From the NCBI GenBank assembly GCA_910588215.1, contig CAJUQJ010000001.1, positions 124,001-188,000 on the forward strand: DNA of 64,000 bases. Direction: 5' to 3'. Below the pieces are notes generated by a model that was given only the letters and a program-made list of their open reading frames with translations, was not told where the DNA came from and searched no databases. The translations under genes were made by a program, and so were the position numbers. Source of the DNA: an uncultured Lachnospiraceae bacterium (lineage in GTDB: Bacteria; Bacillota; Clostridia; Lachnospirales; Lachnospiraceae). Below, piece by piece: positions 7,860-16,616 of the stretch (position 1 is the stretch's first letter; each line of letters begins with the position of its first letter).

Positions 7860-8177
7860 GTGAAAAAGAGCAGCTATATGTTTACGAACAAAGAGCATAC
7901 GCAAAAAGGCATTATGTCCACGATCCTGGGTGTGATCTCGCTGGCGACGCTGGGGTATGCTGTATTTATGAGTTACCGCAGAGTGGGAGATGTACCGGTA
8001 CAGTATGGGGCGGCTGTGATGCTTGTCATGATCTTTGCGTTTGTAGGGATAGGGCTGGGATTGGTGTCCAAGACGGAACGGGATAAGTATTATCTGTTCA
8101 CTTATGTGGGGATCGGGTTGAATGTACTGGCATTGGCGGCGATCAGTGCAATTTTGTATGCGGGCGCTTATGCATGA
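7860..8177 (+). CDS. Small membrane protein (DUF6142-like)
   Basis: A 105-residue protein with a short polar N-terminus (KKSSYMFTNKEHTQKGIM) and three hydrophobic segments, about residues 20-37, 51-69 and 81-103. It resembles small Lachnospiraceae membrane proteins that I recall as DUF6142, but I cannot confirm the family here. GTG at 7860 is preferred over the in-frame TTG at 7854, because GGGAG lies 8 bases before it. Function is unknown. Confidence 0.75.
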   Translation: MKKSSYMFTNKEHTQKGIMSTILGVISLATLGYAVFMSYRRVGDVPVQYGAAVMLVMIFAFVGIGLGLVSKTERDKYYLFTYVGIGLNVLALAAISAILYAGAYA

Positions 8178-8296
8178 GGTCGTATGCGGATGATACGGTC
8201 TGTTGGCGCATTGTCTCATAATGCTTATAGGAAATTTGCGATATTGCTGTCAGCCGGAAGGCTGTAATGGATGAAGCTGAATGAATTGAGTCAAAA

Positions 8297-8320
8297 AGCA
8301 GCGCAGAAACGGAGGTAAAT
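8297..8320 (+). repeat. Leader-cassette repeat (class 2)
   Basis: AGCAGCGCAGAAACGGAGGT followed by AAAT and the ATG at 8321. Close copies precede the start codons at 14937 and 48617, all ending in a GGAG/GAGGG ribosome binding site. Confidence 0.7.
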
Positions 8321-10504
8321 ATGGAAGATATATATATTGCGGAAGAGGATAGGAATGATCTGGAACAGGAACGGTTTGCGCTGGCCATAGAGAGGATCCG
8401 GGAGATACCGGATGAGAAGATCTGCGGTGAAAGTCTGCAGAAGTATTTTTGCAGCATGGCAGCATTTGTACTTTCCATGGAGGAAGCTTGGAATGTGGTG
8501 GAGAGCGGGCGGCTGCGGCAGATGACAATGGATGAACTGCAGGTTTTCAACAGGAAGCTGTATGAGGACATCCTGCCGGAACATTATGATGTAAGTTATG
8601 CCAACCCGGAATATGCCGTAGATTGTCTTGGAGAGTCGATCGGGCAGATGATGTCGTTTCTCTATGCGGAACTGCGAAGCATGATTCCGGCGGCTTTTGA
8701 ACAGAACCGGTTTGCTATGGTGATCCGGATGGAACTGCTGTTGGAAATTTATCAGGCATGCCTGTGCGCAGCGCAGGCGGATAGCGTTTCGGCAGAGGAA
8801 ACAGCACAGGCGGGAACGGCAGGCGCCGATCGGCTTCCGGATCCGGAGGAATTAAAGCAGATCCTGTACTGGTATGTGAGCGATTATTATGAGCCGGAGA
8901 GCAGCGAGAAGATAGCGCAGCTTGTCTGTCCGGATAAAGATTTTGCCCTGCGCATCGTGAAGGAGAGTGACTTGACAGACTTGCGCTATCTGTATTATTA
9001 CGGCGAGTATGTGACGGAGAATGAGCTGCGTACGGCGGCACATCTTAATCGGATGTCGGAAGAAAAGATTGCGCTGATGGCGGACACATACACGGAAGGA
9101 TACCGGATCGGTTTCGAGATGGGAAATAAGGATATCTCGATCAAGAAGACGGTAAATGTACGTTACTGTCTTGGCTTCGAGCGAATGATCCGGCGTGCGG
9201 TCCATAATTTTGAGCAGATCGGTCTGCGATCTACGATCTACCGTTCGGGAGCAAATATTTTCCAGGGCAGAAGTGTCAATAAGAACGGATATTTCGGAGC
9301 CAATCCCAACAAGCAGTTCGACTATGACCACCGGGAAGATCTGGCGTTAGTGCTGGACAAACTTCTTGTGGAGCGCAGACTGGAATGTTTGAGAGGCGCT
9401 TTTGAACAGTATAAGGAGCAGGCGAAAGTGCATGGCGGACCGGCGGTGCTGGAGATCTTCGGGGAGAAGCCTTTTGTGCCGCAGACGAAGGCGGCGGCCT
9501 GCAGATTGTCGGAGAAGCAGCAGAAGCTTTCCGTGGAATACGCCTCGAAGGCGGGCATGCTGCAGAATGAATACATTCCGGGGGAGGAGCGCAGCTTTAC
9601 GATCATCGCTTTTCCGGTACCGGATATCGGGGCGCAGTATGAGGAGATCTTCGACGATATCGTGCGCATCAACACATTGGACTATAAGTTGTACCAGGGG
9701 ATCCAGCAGAAGATCATTGATGTGTTGGACCAGGGGGTGGCCGTAGCAGTCAAAGGGTGCGGCGCCAACCGGACGGATTTGAAGATCAGTCTGCATGAGC
9801 TGAAGAACCCTGACAGAGAGACAAACTTTGAAAACTGTGTGGCGGATGTGAATATCCCGGTGGGAGAAGTGTTTACTTCCCCGGTGCTGGCCGCCACGGA
9901 CGGTATTCTGCATGTGACAAGGGTGTTTTTGAATGAGCTGGAGTTTAAGGATATCTGGCTGAAATTTGCAGACGGAATGATCGTGGATTACGGATGTGCC
10001 AATTTCCTTTCCGAGGAGGAAAACCGCAAATATATCAAGGACAATGTGCTGTTCCACCATGATACGCTGCCGCTTGGGGAGTTTGCCATTGGCACGAACA
10101 CTACCGCTTACGTGACGGCACGCAGGTATGGGATCGAGGATAAGATGCCGATTCTGATCGCGGAGAAGACAGGGCCGCATTTTGCGGTGGGAGATACGTG
10201 CTACTCCCATGCGGAGAACGTGCGAGTGTACAATCAAGACGGTAAAGAGATCATCGCGAAGGACAATGAAGTGTCGGCTTTGCGTGATACGGATGTCAGC
10301 AAGGCATATTTCCAGTGTCACACGGATATCACGATTCCGTATGACGAGCTTGGAGAACTGGCAGTGCAGACGCATAGCGGTGATAAGATCGTGATCATCC
10401 AAAACGGACGGTTCGTACTCGAGGGATGCGAGGAGTTGAACAAGGCGTTTCGTGTGCATTGTGATTACATGGTAACCACGCGTGACAGTGAAGCCGAAGG
10501 CTGA
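8321..10504 (+). CDS. M29-type aminopeptidase with long N-terminal extension
   Basis: The C-terminal part resembles the thermophilic metallo-aminopeptidases of family M29 (AmpT/AmpS). The metal-ligand regions are visible: GEVFTSP (Glu about residue 516), LGEFAIGTNTTAY, and EKTGPHFAVGDTCYSHAE (His about 620 and 630). These enzymes remove N-terminal residues from peptides using two metal ions in the cytoplasm. The family is normally ~400 residues. Here 727 residues are present, and the first ~240 form an acidic, helical, unrecognised region. There is no signal peptide. It follows a class 2 leader cassette and stands between pyrimidine and purine genes with no clear operon partner. Confidence 0.85.
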   Translation: MEDIYIAEEDRNDLEQERFALAIERIREIPDEKICGESLQKYFCSMAAFVLSMEEAWNVVESGRLRQMTMDELQVFNRKLYEDILPEHYDVSYANPEYAVDCLGESIGQMMSFLYAELRSMIPAAFEQNRFAMVIRMELLLEIYQACLCAAQADSVSAEETAQAGTAGADRLPDPEELKQILYWYVSDYYEPESSEKIAQLVCPDKDFALRIVKESDLTDLRYLYYYGEYVTENELRTAAHLNRMSEEKIALMADTYTEGYRIGFEMGNKDISIKKTVNVRYCLGFERMIRRAVHNFEQIGLRSTIYRSGANIFQGRSVNKNGYFGANPNKQFDYDHREDLALVLDKLLVERRLECLRGAFEQYKEQAKVHGGPAVLEIFGEKPFVPQTKAAACRLSEKQQKLSVEYASKAGMLQNEYIPGEERSFTIIAFPVPDIGAQYEEIFDDIVRINTLDYKLYQGIQQKIIDVLDQGVAVAVKGCGANRTDLKISLHELKNPDRETNFENCVADVNIPVGEVFTSPVLAATDGILHVTRVFLNELEFKDIWLKFADGMIVDYGCANFLSEEENRKYIKDNVLFHHDTLPLGEFAIGTNTTAYVTARRYGIEDKMPILIAEKTGPHFAVGDTCYSHAENVRVYNQDGKEIIAKDNEVSALRDTDVSKAYFQCHTDITIPYDELGELAVQTHSGDKIVIIQNGRFVLEGCEELNKAFRVHCDYMVTTRDSEAEG

Positions 10505-10687
10505 ACTGTTACGAATGAATTGCACATGGATCGGTTATGATGGACTTCAAGCTTTGATTATGGTATACTGATTGCGTCATGGTAACGGTGTTGATATAAC
10601 TGCGACAGACACTTTCAATTGACAAGGAGACGCAATCCCTTTTGCCGATTGAAGGGTGAGAGCAACGAATGATAGGAGGACATGTGG

Positions 10688-11191
10688 ATGGCACAGGTAG
10701 GTATTGTAATGGGAAGCGATTCCGATATGCCCGTTATGGCGAAGGCAGCGGAGATTTTGGATGAACTGGGGATTTCTTATGAGATGGCGATCATCTCGGC
10801 ACACAGGGAACCGGACGTTTTCTTCGAGTATGCGAAGGGGGCAGAGGAGAAGGGATTCAAAGTGATCATTGCTGGTGCCGGCAAAGCGGCACATCTGCCG
10901 GGCATGTGTGCGGCAATCTTTCCTATGCCGGTCATCGGTGTCCCCATGAAGACTTCCGACCTGGGCGGTGTAGATTCTCTGTACTCCATTGTACAGATGC
11001 CCTCCGGTATACCGGTGGCTACGGTAGCCATCGGCGGCGGACAGAATGCAGGTATCCTGGCGGCGAAGATCTTGGCTACTTCTGACGGAGAACTTTTGCA
11101 GAGACTGAAAGACTATACCCGGCAATTGGGTGAAAGCGTGCAGAAGAAGGATGAAAGACTGCAGGAAGTCGGATATAAGAATTATACATAA
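10688..11191 (+). CDS. purE: N5-carboxyaminoimidazole ribonucleotide mutase
   Basis: Class I PurE, which moves the carboxyl group from N5-CAIR to give CAIR in purine synthesis. The GSDSDMPVM nucleotide-phosphate motif, SAHREPD with the catalytic His, and GAGKAAHLPGM are present. Length (167 aa) is usual. The ATG at 10688 is preferred over 10682 because AGGAGGA (10674-10680) leaves 7 bases of spacing. purM follows after 174 bp containing a leader repeat. No purK is seen in the window. Confidence 0.96.
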   Translation: MAQVGIVMGSDSDMPVMAKAAEILDELGISYEMAIISAHREPDVFFEYAKGAEEKGFKVIIAGAGKAAHLPGMCAAIFPMPVIGVPMKTSDLGGVDSLYSIVQMPSGIPVATVAIGGGQNAGILAAKILATSDGELLQRLKDYTRQLGESVQKKDERLQEVGYKNYT

Positions 11192-11278
11192 AAATAGCAG
11201 GATGTCAGATGTTGTGTACTGACTTAACTTGATCACCGCACGATACGGGAAAGTACGGAAAAGGAGCACGGGCATAAG

Positions 11279-11365
11279 GTTGAATAAATTCTCTGATGAG
11301 CAATTTAGTGTAACTAACCGAACAAGTTCAGTTAGAACTTGTGTCGCTCCGGAATGGAGGAAAAT
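11279..11365 (+). repeat. Leader repeat upstream of purM (long form)
   Basis: The first 31 bases (GTTGAATAAATTCTCTGATG and on) recur exactly or nearly so at 58707-58737. The following block with AAGTTCAGTTAGAA also recurs. It ends in CCGGAATGGAGGAAAAT immediately before the purM ATG, the same end as the class 1 cassettes. Confidence 0.75.
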
Positions 11366-12391
11366 ATGGATTACAAGTCAGCAGGAGTTGATATTGAAGC
11401 GGGTTACCAGTCGGTAGAATTGTTGAAGGAACATGTCAAGGGAACGATGCGGCCGGAAGTGCTGGGGGGACTTGGCGGGTTCTCAGGCGCTTTTTGTCTC
11501 GATAAGATCAAGGAGATGGAGCATCCGGTATTATTGTCCGGTACGGATGGCGTGGGGACGAAGATCAAGTTGGCGTTTCTGATGGATAAGCATGATACGG
11601 TGGGGATCGACTGTGTAGCCATGTGCGTCAACGATGTGGCGTGCGCCGGCGGGGAGCCGCTTTTCTTCCTGGACTATATTGCCTGCGGCAAGAACTATCC
11701 GGAGAAGATCGCTGCGATCGTGGGCGGTGTAGCCGAAGGCTGCAGACAGGCCGGCGCAGCTCTTGTAGGCGGCGAGACTGCGGAGCATCCGGGTCTGATG
11801 CCGGAGGAAGAGTATGACTTGGCGGGATTTGCGGTCGGCGTGGTTGATCAGAAGGATCTGATTACGGGAGAGCAGATTGGGCCCGGAGATGCGTTGATTG
11901 GTATTGCCTCTTCCGGTGTTCACAGCAACGGTTTTTCGCTTGTGCGCAAGGTGTTCGAGATGACGAAGGAGAGTCTGGATACTTATTATGAAGAGCTGGG
12001 AACAACCCTGGGAGAGACGCTTCTGACGCCTACGAGGATTTATGTGAAAGCGTTAAAAGCCGTGCGCGATGCGGGTGTGACCATCAAGGGATGCAGCCAT
12101 ATCACCGGCGGCGGGTTCTACGAGAATATACCGAGAATGCTGCCGGCAGGTACGATGGCGGCAGTTCTTAAAGACAGCTATCCGGTACCTCCTATCTTCA
12201 GGCTTTTACAGCAGAAGGGGGGCCTGGAAGAGAAGATGATGTATAACACCTACAATATGGGCCTGGGTATGGTGCTGGCAGTGGATGCGGCGGATGTGCA
12301 GCAGACGGTCAATGCACTGCAGACTGCCGGAGAACAGGCTTATCTGGTAGGAGAAGTGATGGCAGGCAGTGAAGGCGTTGTGCTGCAATGA
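11366..12391 (+). CDS. purM: Phosphoribosylformylglycinamidine cyclo-ligase
   Basis: AIR synthetase: closes the imidazole ring using ATP. At 341 aa it has the normal length. Recognisable elements are the [12 protein letters not shown]-terminus, the GTDGVGTK metal/ATP loop, GGETAEHPG and the C-terminal half with [14 protein letters not shown]. The start is ATG 11366, with GGAGG 6 bases upstream. It is the second gene of purE-purM-purN-purD. Confidence 0.97.
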   Translation: MDYKSAGVDIEAGYQSVELLKEHVKGTMRPEVLGGLGGFSGAFCLDKIKEMEHPVLLSGTDGVGTKIKLAFLMDKHDTVGIDCVAMCVNDVACAGGEPLFFLDYIACGKNYPEKIAAIVGGVAEGCRQAGAALVGGETAEHPGLMPEEEYDLAGFAVGVVDQKDLITGEQIGPGDALIGIASSGVHSNGFSLVRKVFEMTKESLDTYYEELGTTLGETLLTPTRIYVKALKAVRDAGVTIKGCSHITGGGFYENIPRMLPAGTMAAVLKDSYPVPPIFRLLQQKGGLEEKMMYNTYNMGLGMVLAVDAADVQQTVNALQTAGEQAYLVGEVMAGSEGVVLQ

Positions 12392-12438
12392 TCATGGGAT
12401 CTTAGCCGTATATCGCGCATGGAAAGGCTATAGAGAAA

Positions 12439-13065
12439 ATGCTTAAGATAGTGGTGTGTGTGTCCGGTGGGGGCACCAATTTACAGGCGATCATAGATGG
12501 AATAGCTCAGGGAACGATCGGCAACGTACGGATCGTACGGGTAATCAGTAATAATAAGAAGGCGTATGCCTTGGAGCGGGCAGAGCAGGCCGGTATTGAG
12601 GGGGTCTGTGTGTCACCACGGGATTATGCGGATAGAGAACAATTCAACAGAGCGCTTTTACAGAAAGTGGAGGAGGCGGCTCCGGATCTGGTCGTGCTGG
12701 CGGGATTTCTGGTGGTGATACCGCCGGAGTTGATCAGGCGGTATGAGAATCGGATCGTTAATATCCATCCGTCACTGATCCCTTCTTTCTGCGGTACGGG
12801 CTATTACGGGCTCAAGGTGCATGAGGCGGCTCTGGCGAGAGGGGTCAAGGTGACCGGCGCTACGGTGCATTTCGTGGATGAAGGGACAGACACGGGACCT
12901 ATTCTGATGCAGAAGGCCGTGGCCGTCAAGGATGGTGATACACCGGAGAGTCTGCAAAGACGGGTCATGGAAGAGGCGGAGTGGGTGATCCTGCCCAAGT
13001 GTCTTGACCTGATCGCGGCCGGCAAGGTGACGGTGGCAGATGGACAGGCGCATATCACGGAGTAG
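12439..13065 (+). CDS. purN: Phosphoribosylglycinamide formyltransferase
   Basis: Transfers a formyl group from 10-formyl-THF to GAR. Length 208 aa is usual. The conserved VCVSGGGTNLQAI start, the catalytic Asn-His pair in NIHPSLIPSF, and the HFVDEGTDTGPI segment are visible. It follows purM by 47 bp and precedes purD by 31 bp. Confidence 0.97.
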   Translation: MLKIVVCVSGGGTNLQAIIDGIAQGTIGNVRIVRVISNNKKAYALERAEQAGIEGVCVSPRDYADREQFNRALLQKVEEAAPDLVVLAGFLVVIPPELIRRYENRIVNIHPSLIPSFCGTGYYGLKVHEAALARGVKVTGATVHFVDEGTDTGPILMQKAVAVKDGDTPESLQRRVMEEAEWVILPKCLDLIAAGKVTVADGQAHITE

Positions 13066-13096
13066 AATTTAGACATTAGAAAGGCAGGATATTGGA

Positions 13097-14374
13097 ATGA
13101 AAGTTCTGATCGTAGGAAGCGGCGGCAGGGAACATGCGATCGCAGACAGTGTGGCGAAGAGTCCGAGAGTGGAGAAGATCTACTGCGCACCGGGCAATGC
13201 GGGGATCGGGCAGATCGCGGAGTGTGTTCCCATCGGTGCTATGGAATTTGAGAAGATCGTGGTATTTGCGAAGGAGAAAGAGATCGATCTGACCATCGTG
13301 GGTATGGACGATCCGCTGGTAGGTGGTCTGGTGGATGAGATGGAGGCAGCAGGGCTTCGGGTCTTTGGACCGAGGAAGAATGCGGCGATCCTGGAAGGCA
13401 GCAAGGCTTTTTCCAAGGATCTGATGAAGAAATATCATATTCCCACAGCAGCTTACGAGAATTTTGACGATCCGGCGAAGGCGCTTGCGTATCTGGAGAC
13501 GGCGAAGATGCCGGTGGTGCTTAAGGCTGACGGACTGGCTCTCGGCAAGGGTGTGCTGATCTGCAAAACGCTCGCGGAGGCACGGGAAGGTGTCAAGACC
13601 ATTATGGAAGACAAGAAATTCGGTGCGGCTGGAAATCGCATGGTCATTGAGGAATTTATGACAGGCCGTGAAGTATCCGTGCTTTCTTTTGTAGATGGCA
13701 AGACGATCAAGATCATGTCTTCCGCCCAGGACCATAAACGGGCTAAGGACGGAGACCAGGGACTAAATACCGGCGGCATGGGAACCTTTTCCCCGAGTCC
13801 ATTCTATACGGAAGAGGTGGATGCATTCTGTCGGCAATATATCTATCAGGCGACGGTGGATGCCATGGCGGCTGAAGGGAGGCCTTTTAAAGGTGTGATC
13901 TTCTTTGGGCTGATGCTGACACCTGACGGCCCCAGGGTACTTGAGTACAATGCCAGATTCGGGGATCCGGAAGCACAGGTAGTGCTGCCACGGATGAAGA
14001 ATGATATGATCGAGGTGGCGGAAGCCTGTATTGACGGGCGGCTGGATCAGGTCGATCTGCAGTTTGAAGACAATGCCGCCGTGTGTGTGGTGCTGGCGTC
14101 CAAAGGGTATCCGGTTTCCTATGACAAGGGCTTTGTCATCAACGGCTTAGAGCGTTTCGAGGAGGCGGAAGGGTATTATTGCTTCCACGCGGGGACGAAG
14201 CAGACAGAAGATGGTATCGTCACAAACGGCGGCCGGGTGCTGGGTATTACCGCGAAAGGAGCGGACTTAAAAGAGGCGAGAGCCAGGGCTTATGAAGCTA
14301 CGGGGTGGGTGGCTTTTGACAATCAATATATGCGGTCGGATATTGGGAAAGCGATCGATGAGGTTTTGTCATAG
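13097..14374 (+). CDS. purD: Phosphoribosylamine-glycine ligase
   Basis: GAR synthetase of the ATP-grasp fold, 425 aa. Visible motifs are MKVLIVGSGGREHAI at the N-terminus, LKADGLALGKGV in the ATP-grasp domain, the QDHKRAKDGDQGLNTGGMG loop and EYNARFGDPEAQ for the metal site. AAGGCAGG stands before its ATG. It is the last gene of the purEMND group. Confidence 0.97.
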   Translation: MKVLIVGSGGREHAIADSVAKSPRVEKIYCAPGNAGIGQIAECVPIGAMEFEKIVVFAKEKEIDLTIVGMDDPLVGGLVDEMEAAGLRVFGPRKNAAILEGSKAFSKDLMKKYHIPTAAYENFDDPAKALAYLETAKMPVVLKADGLALGKGVLICKTLAEAREGVKTIMEDKKFGAAGNRMVIEEFMTGREVSVLSFVDGKTIKIMSSAQDHKRAKDGDQGLNTGGMGTFSPSPFYTEEVDAFCRQYIYQATVDAMAAEGRPFKGVIFFGLMLTPDGPRVLEYNARFGDPEAQVVLPRMKNDMIEVAEACIDGRLDQVDLQFEDNAAVCVVLASKGYPVSYDKGFVINGLERFEEAEGYYCFHAGTKQTEDGIVTNGGRVLGITAKGADLKEARARAYEATGWVAFDNQYMRSDIGKAIDEVLS

Positions 14375-14417
14375 GGCAGAATATTTGTGTAGAAGAAAGG
14401 GAAGGGGAGCGATTACG

Positions 14418-14900
14418 ATGCAGGACAGAGAAGAAAGAGCAGAGAAATTAAGAAAAGATTTGATGGATGAAGAAAATTATAACAGGCCTACGATATGTTC
14501 TGCGTGCGGTGGCATTATGGTCTTTAAGGGGGTAGGGGAATATAAATGCGAGAAATGTGGCTGTATAGGATTTGATGACTACGGCAAGACACGCAATTAT
14601 ATCGAACAGCATCCGGGTGCCACGATGGCGGAGGTGGCAAACGAGACCGGTGTGGCACAGAAAGCCATTCGCAGTATGATCAAGGAGTGCCGGTTGGAGA
14701 TTGCGCCGACGTCCAGCGTATTTTTGCGGTGCGAGATCTGTGGGACTACGATCCGCTATGGGAGATTTTGTGCCAAGTGTGAGACGGCTCACCACAGAGA
14801 AATAGAAGAGCGGGCGAGAAAGAAGATGAACATGGCCGGTTTCGGTATGGAAAAACCTACCGGAGAAGGCGGTGCCAAGCGCTTTACACGAGAGACTTAA
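14418..14900 (+). CDS. Zinc-ribbon / HTH / zinc-ribbon protein (YvyF-like)
   Basis: A 160-residue protein with two four-Cys knuckle pairs: CSAC...CEKC near residues 29-50 and CEIC...CAKC near 107-123. Between them is a helix-turn-helix-like region (ATMAEVANETGVAQKAIRSMIK). This layout recalls the flagellar-operon protein YvyF and MerR-like regulators. No flagellar genes are near, so a DNA- or protein-binding regulatory role is only inferred. The ATG at 14418 has GGGGAGC upstream. Confidence 0.75.
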   Translation: MQDREERAEKLRKDLMDEENYNRPTICSACGGIMVFKGVGEYKCEKCGCIGFDDYGKTRNYIEQHPGATMAEVANETGVAQKAIRSMIKECRLEIAPTSSVFLRCEICGTTIRYGRFCAKCETAHHREIEERARKKMNMAGFGMEKPTGEGGAKRFTRET

Positions 14901-14912
14901 AGTCAATACATA

Positions 14913-14936
14913 GGCAGCGCAGAAATGGAGTAAACA
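14913..14936 (+). repeat. Leader-cassette repeat (class 2)
   Basis: GGCAGCGCAGAAATGGAGTA leads into the ATG at 14937. Compare 8297-8320 and 48592-48616. Confidence 0.65.
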
Positions 14937-16181
14937 ATGAGGATAAAACAGAATTACGAACAGAAGACGACAGGAAGAAAACATTTCCTGCGTGGCATAT
15001 CGGCAGTGATCGCGGCCGCCATGCTTTGGGGGACGCCGTTTGTCAGTCTGGCTGATTCGACCGGTACAGTCACTGTGGAATCAGCGAAGATCCGTGCGAG
15101 TGCAGACACGAACAGCGATGCAGTCGGCAGCATTACCAAAGGGAAGAGTGTGTCGATCAAGGATGAGGTCAAGGATGCATCCGGGACGTTGTGGTATCAG
15201 GTCTATGTAGATGCGAATACGCTTGGATTTGTACGTGCCGATCTGATCGATAAAGAGGGCGGCAGCAGTTCGACACTCAATTCTGCAGAGGGCGGTACAG
15301 ACGGCACAGCTGCAAGTGATGCCTCTGCGGGGAGCGGTCAGGGTGCGTCTGCTCAGGCGGAGAATGCAATGGATGCGCAGTATGCTACCATATCTGTTCA
15401 GGTAGCCAAGATACGTTCGGGGCCGTCTACCAATGACAATGTGGTGGAGAGTCTGCAGAGTGGCACACAGGTGGTGGTCAGTGGACAGTCCAACGGCAGC
15501 AGTGACGGTAAGACCTGGTATTATGTCACATTCACGGGAGCAGACAGTGCGGAGAAAACAGGATATGTGCGCTCCGATCTGGTAGACTTGGGGGATATGG
15601 TACCGCTGCCGGAGGAGGAGCCTGCGCCGGAGGAAGAGCCTGCGCCGGAACCTCAGGAGACGGTCAGCCAGGATTATGAAGTGACATTTAAGGATGGTGC
15701 ATGGTATCTTATCAATAATGTTGCAGGATATGAACAGGAGCTGCAGCCGCTGTTGGATGCGGGGAAGCAGCAGAGTGAGACGGCAGAAGCCGATACGAAG
15801 AAGCTGGTAAAACAGCGGATCGCGATCGTTGTATTGGGTGTTTTGGCAGCGCTGCTTCTGATCGTAGTGATCATCATGGCGATCAAACTTCGGGATGCTT
15901 ATTATGAGGATTACGAGGATGATGAAGACGATGAGGATGACGAGGAAGAAGACGACGAAGAGGAAGATACGGCGGATGAGGAAGAGGATATGCCGATAAG
16001 GAGAAGAGGACGCGAGGCAGAAGCTCCTCCCCGCAGACCTGTCAGGGAAAGAGAAGTTCGTAAGGAACAAGATCCCTCACCGCGAGTGAGGCCGGCAGCG
16101 AATCGCAAGTCGAAGAATTTCCTGATAGATGACGATGAGTTTGAATTTGAATTTTTAAATATGGACGGTAAGGATCTGTAA
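14937..16181 (+). CDS. Membrane-anchored SH3-domain protein with acidic cytoplasmic tail
   Basis: The 414-residue protein has a signal-like hydrophobic segment (residues ~22-40) and two bacterial SH3 domains (about 42-104 and 143-215; both contain A.IR.G/A..... V and TWYYV/LWYQV). Next come a Pro/Glu linker with EEPAPEEEP repeats, a membrane segment (about 295-317) and a very acidic run of Asp/Glu. The tail then turns Arg/Pro-rich and ends in another acidic motif. Bacterial SH3 domains bind cell-wall peptides, which fits an outside domain with an inside tail that signals or docks (inference). The partner is not visible; clpC lies two genes downstream. Confidence 0.8.
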   Translation: MRIKQNYEQKTTGRKHFLRGISAVIAAAMLWGTPFVSLADSTGTVTVESAKIRASADTNSDAVGSITKGKSVSIKDEVKDASGTLWYQVYVDANTLGFVRADLIDKEGGSSSTLNSAEGGTDGTAASDASAGSGQGASAQAENAMDAQYATISVQVAKIRSGPSTNDNVVESLQSGTQVVVSGQSNGSSDGKTWYYVTFTGADSAEKTGYVRSDLVDLGDMVPLPEEEPAPEEEPAPEPQETVSQDYEVTFKDGAWYLINNVAGYEQELQPLLDAGKQQSETAEADTKKLVKQRIAIVVLGVLAALLLIVVIIMAIKLRDAYYEDYEDDEDDEDDEEEDDEEEDTADEEEDMPIRRRGREAEAPPRRPVREREVRKEQDPSPRVRPAANRKSKNFLIDDDEFEFEFLNMDGKDL

Positions 16182-16232
16182 GAAACGTCATATACAACTA
16201 TTAAGATGGCAAATTAATATGATTGGAAGAAA

Positions 16233-16616
16233 ATGTTTATTGAGATAGACTTTAACAGTGACGAAGCAATCTATATGCAGTTGAGGAACCAGATCATTCT
16301 GGGCATTGCCACTTCGCGTTTTCAGGAAGGTGACATGCTTCCTTCGGTCAGACAGCTGGCTGACAGTATTGGCATCAATATGCATACGGTCAATAAGGCA
16401 TATACCGTATTAAAACAAGAGGGTTATGTCAAGGTTGACCGAAGGAAAGGGGCCATGATCGCCCTGGACATTGATAAGATGCGTGCACTTGAGGAAATAC
16501 GAAGAGAATTGCAGGTAACGCTGGCTAAGGCAAGCTGCAAGAATATTTCCGGAGAAGAAGTGCATGCTCTTATAGATGAAATTTATGAAGATTATGGGAA
16601 AGGAATGGATTATTGA
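16233..16616 (+). CDS. GntR-family transcriptional regulator, YtrA type
   Basis: A 127-residue protein with a winged HTH (residues ~10-75, including LPSVRQLADSIGINMHTVNKAY) and only a short C-terminal helical tail, as in the YtrA subgroup. YtrA-type repressors often control adjacent transporter or stress genes. The stop codon TGA overlaps the clpC ATG by one base, so this regulator is co-translated with clpC, suggesting that it controls that operon (inference). Confidence 0.88.
   Translation: MFIEIDFNSDEAIYMQLRNQIILGIATSRFQEGDMLPSVRQLADSIGINMHTVNKAYTVLKQEGYVKVDRRKGAMIALDIDKMRALEEIRRELQVTLAKASCKNISGEEVHALIDEIYEDYGKGMDY

Noticed and set aside
9347..10525. Long reading frame on the minus strand within the peptidase gene
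   Set aside because: His/Arg/Leu-rich shadow translation of a plus-strand gene with clear motifs.
10505..10687. Purine riboswitch or PurR box before purE
   Set aside because: No match to the conserved purine-aptamer core or PurBox could be found by eye. The same holds for the purL upstream region (41470-41693).
15911..16108. Serine-rich reading frame on the minus strand
   Set aside because: It is the reverse of the Asp/Glu run in the SH3 membrane protein.
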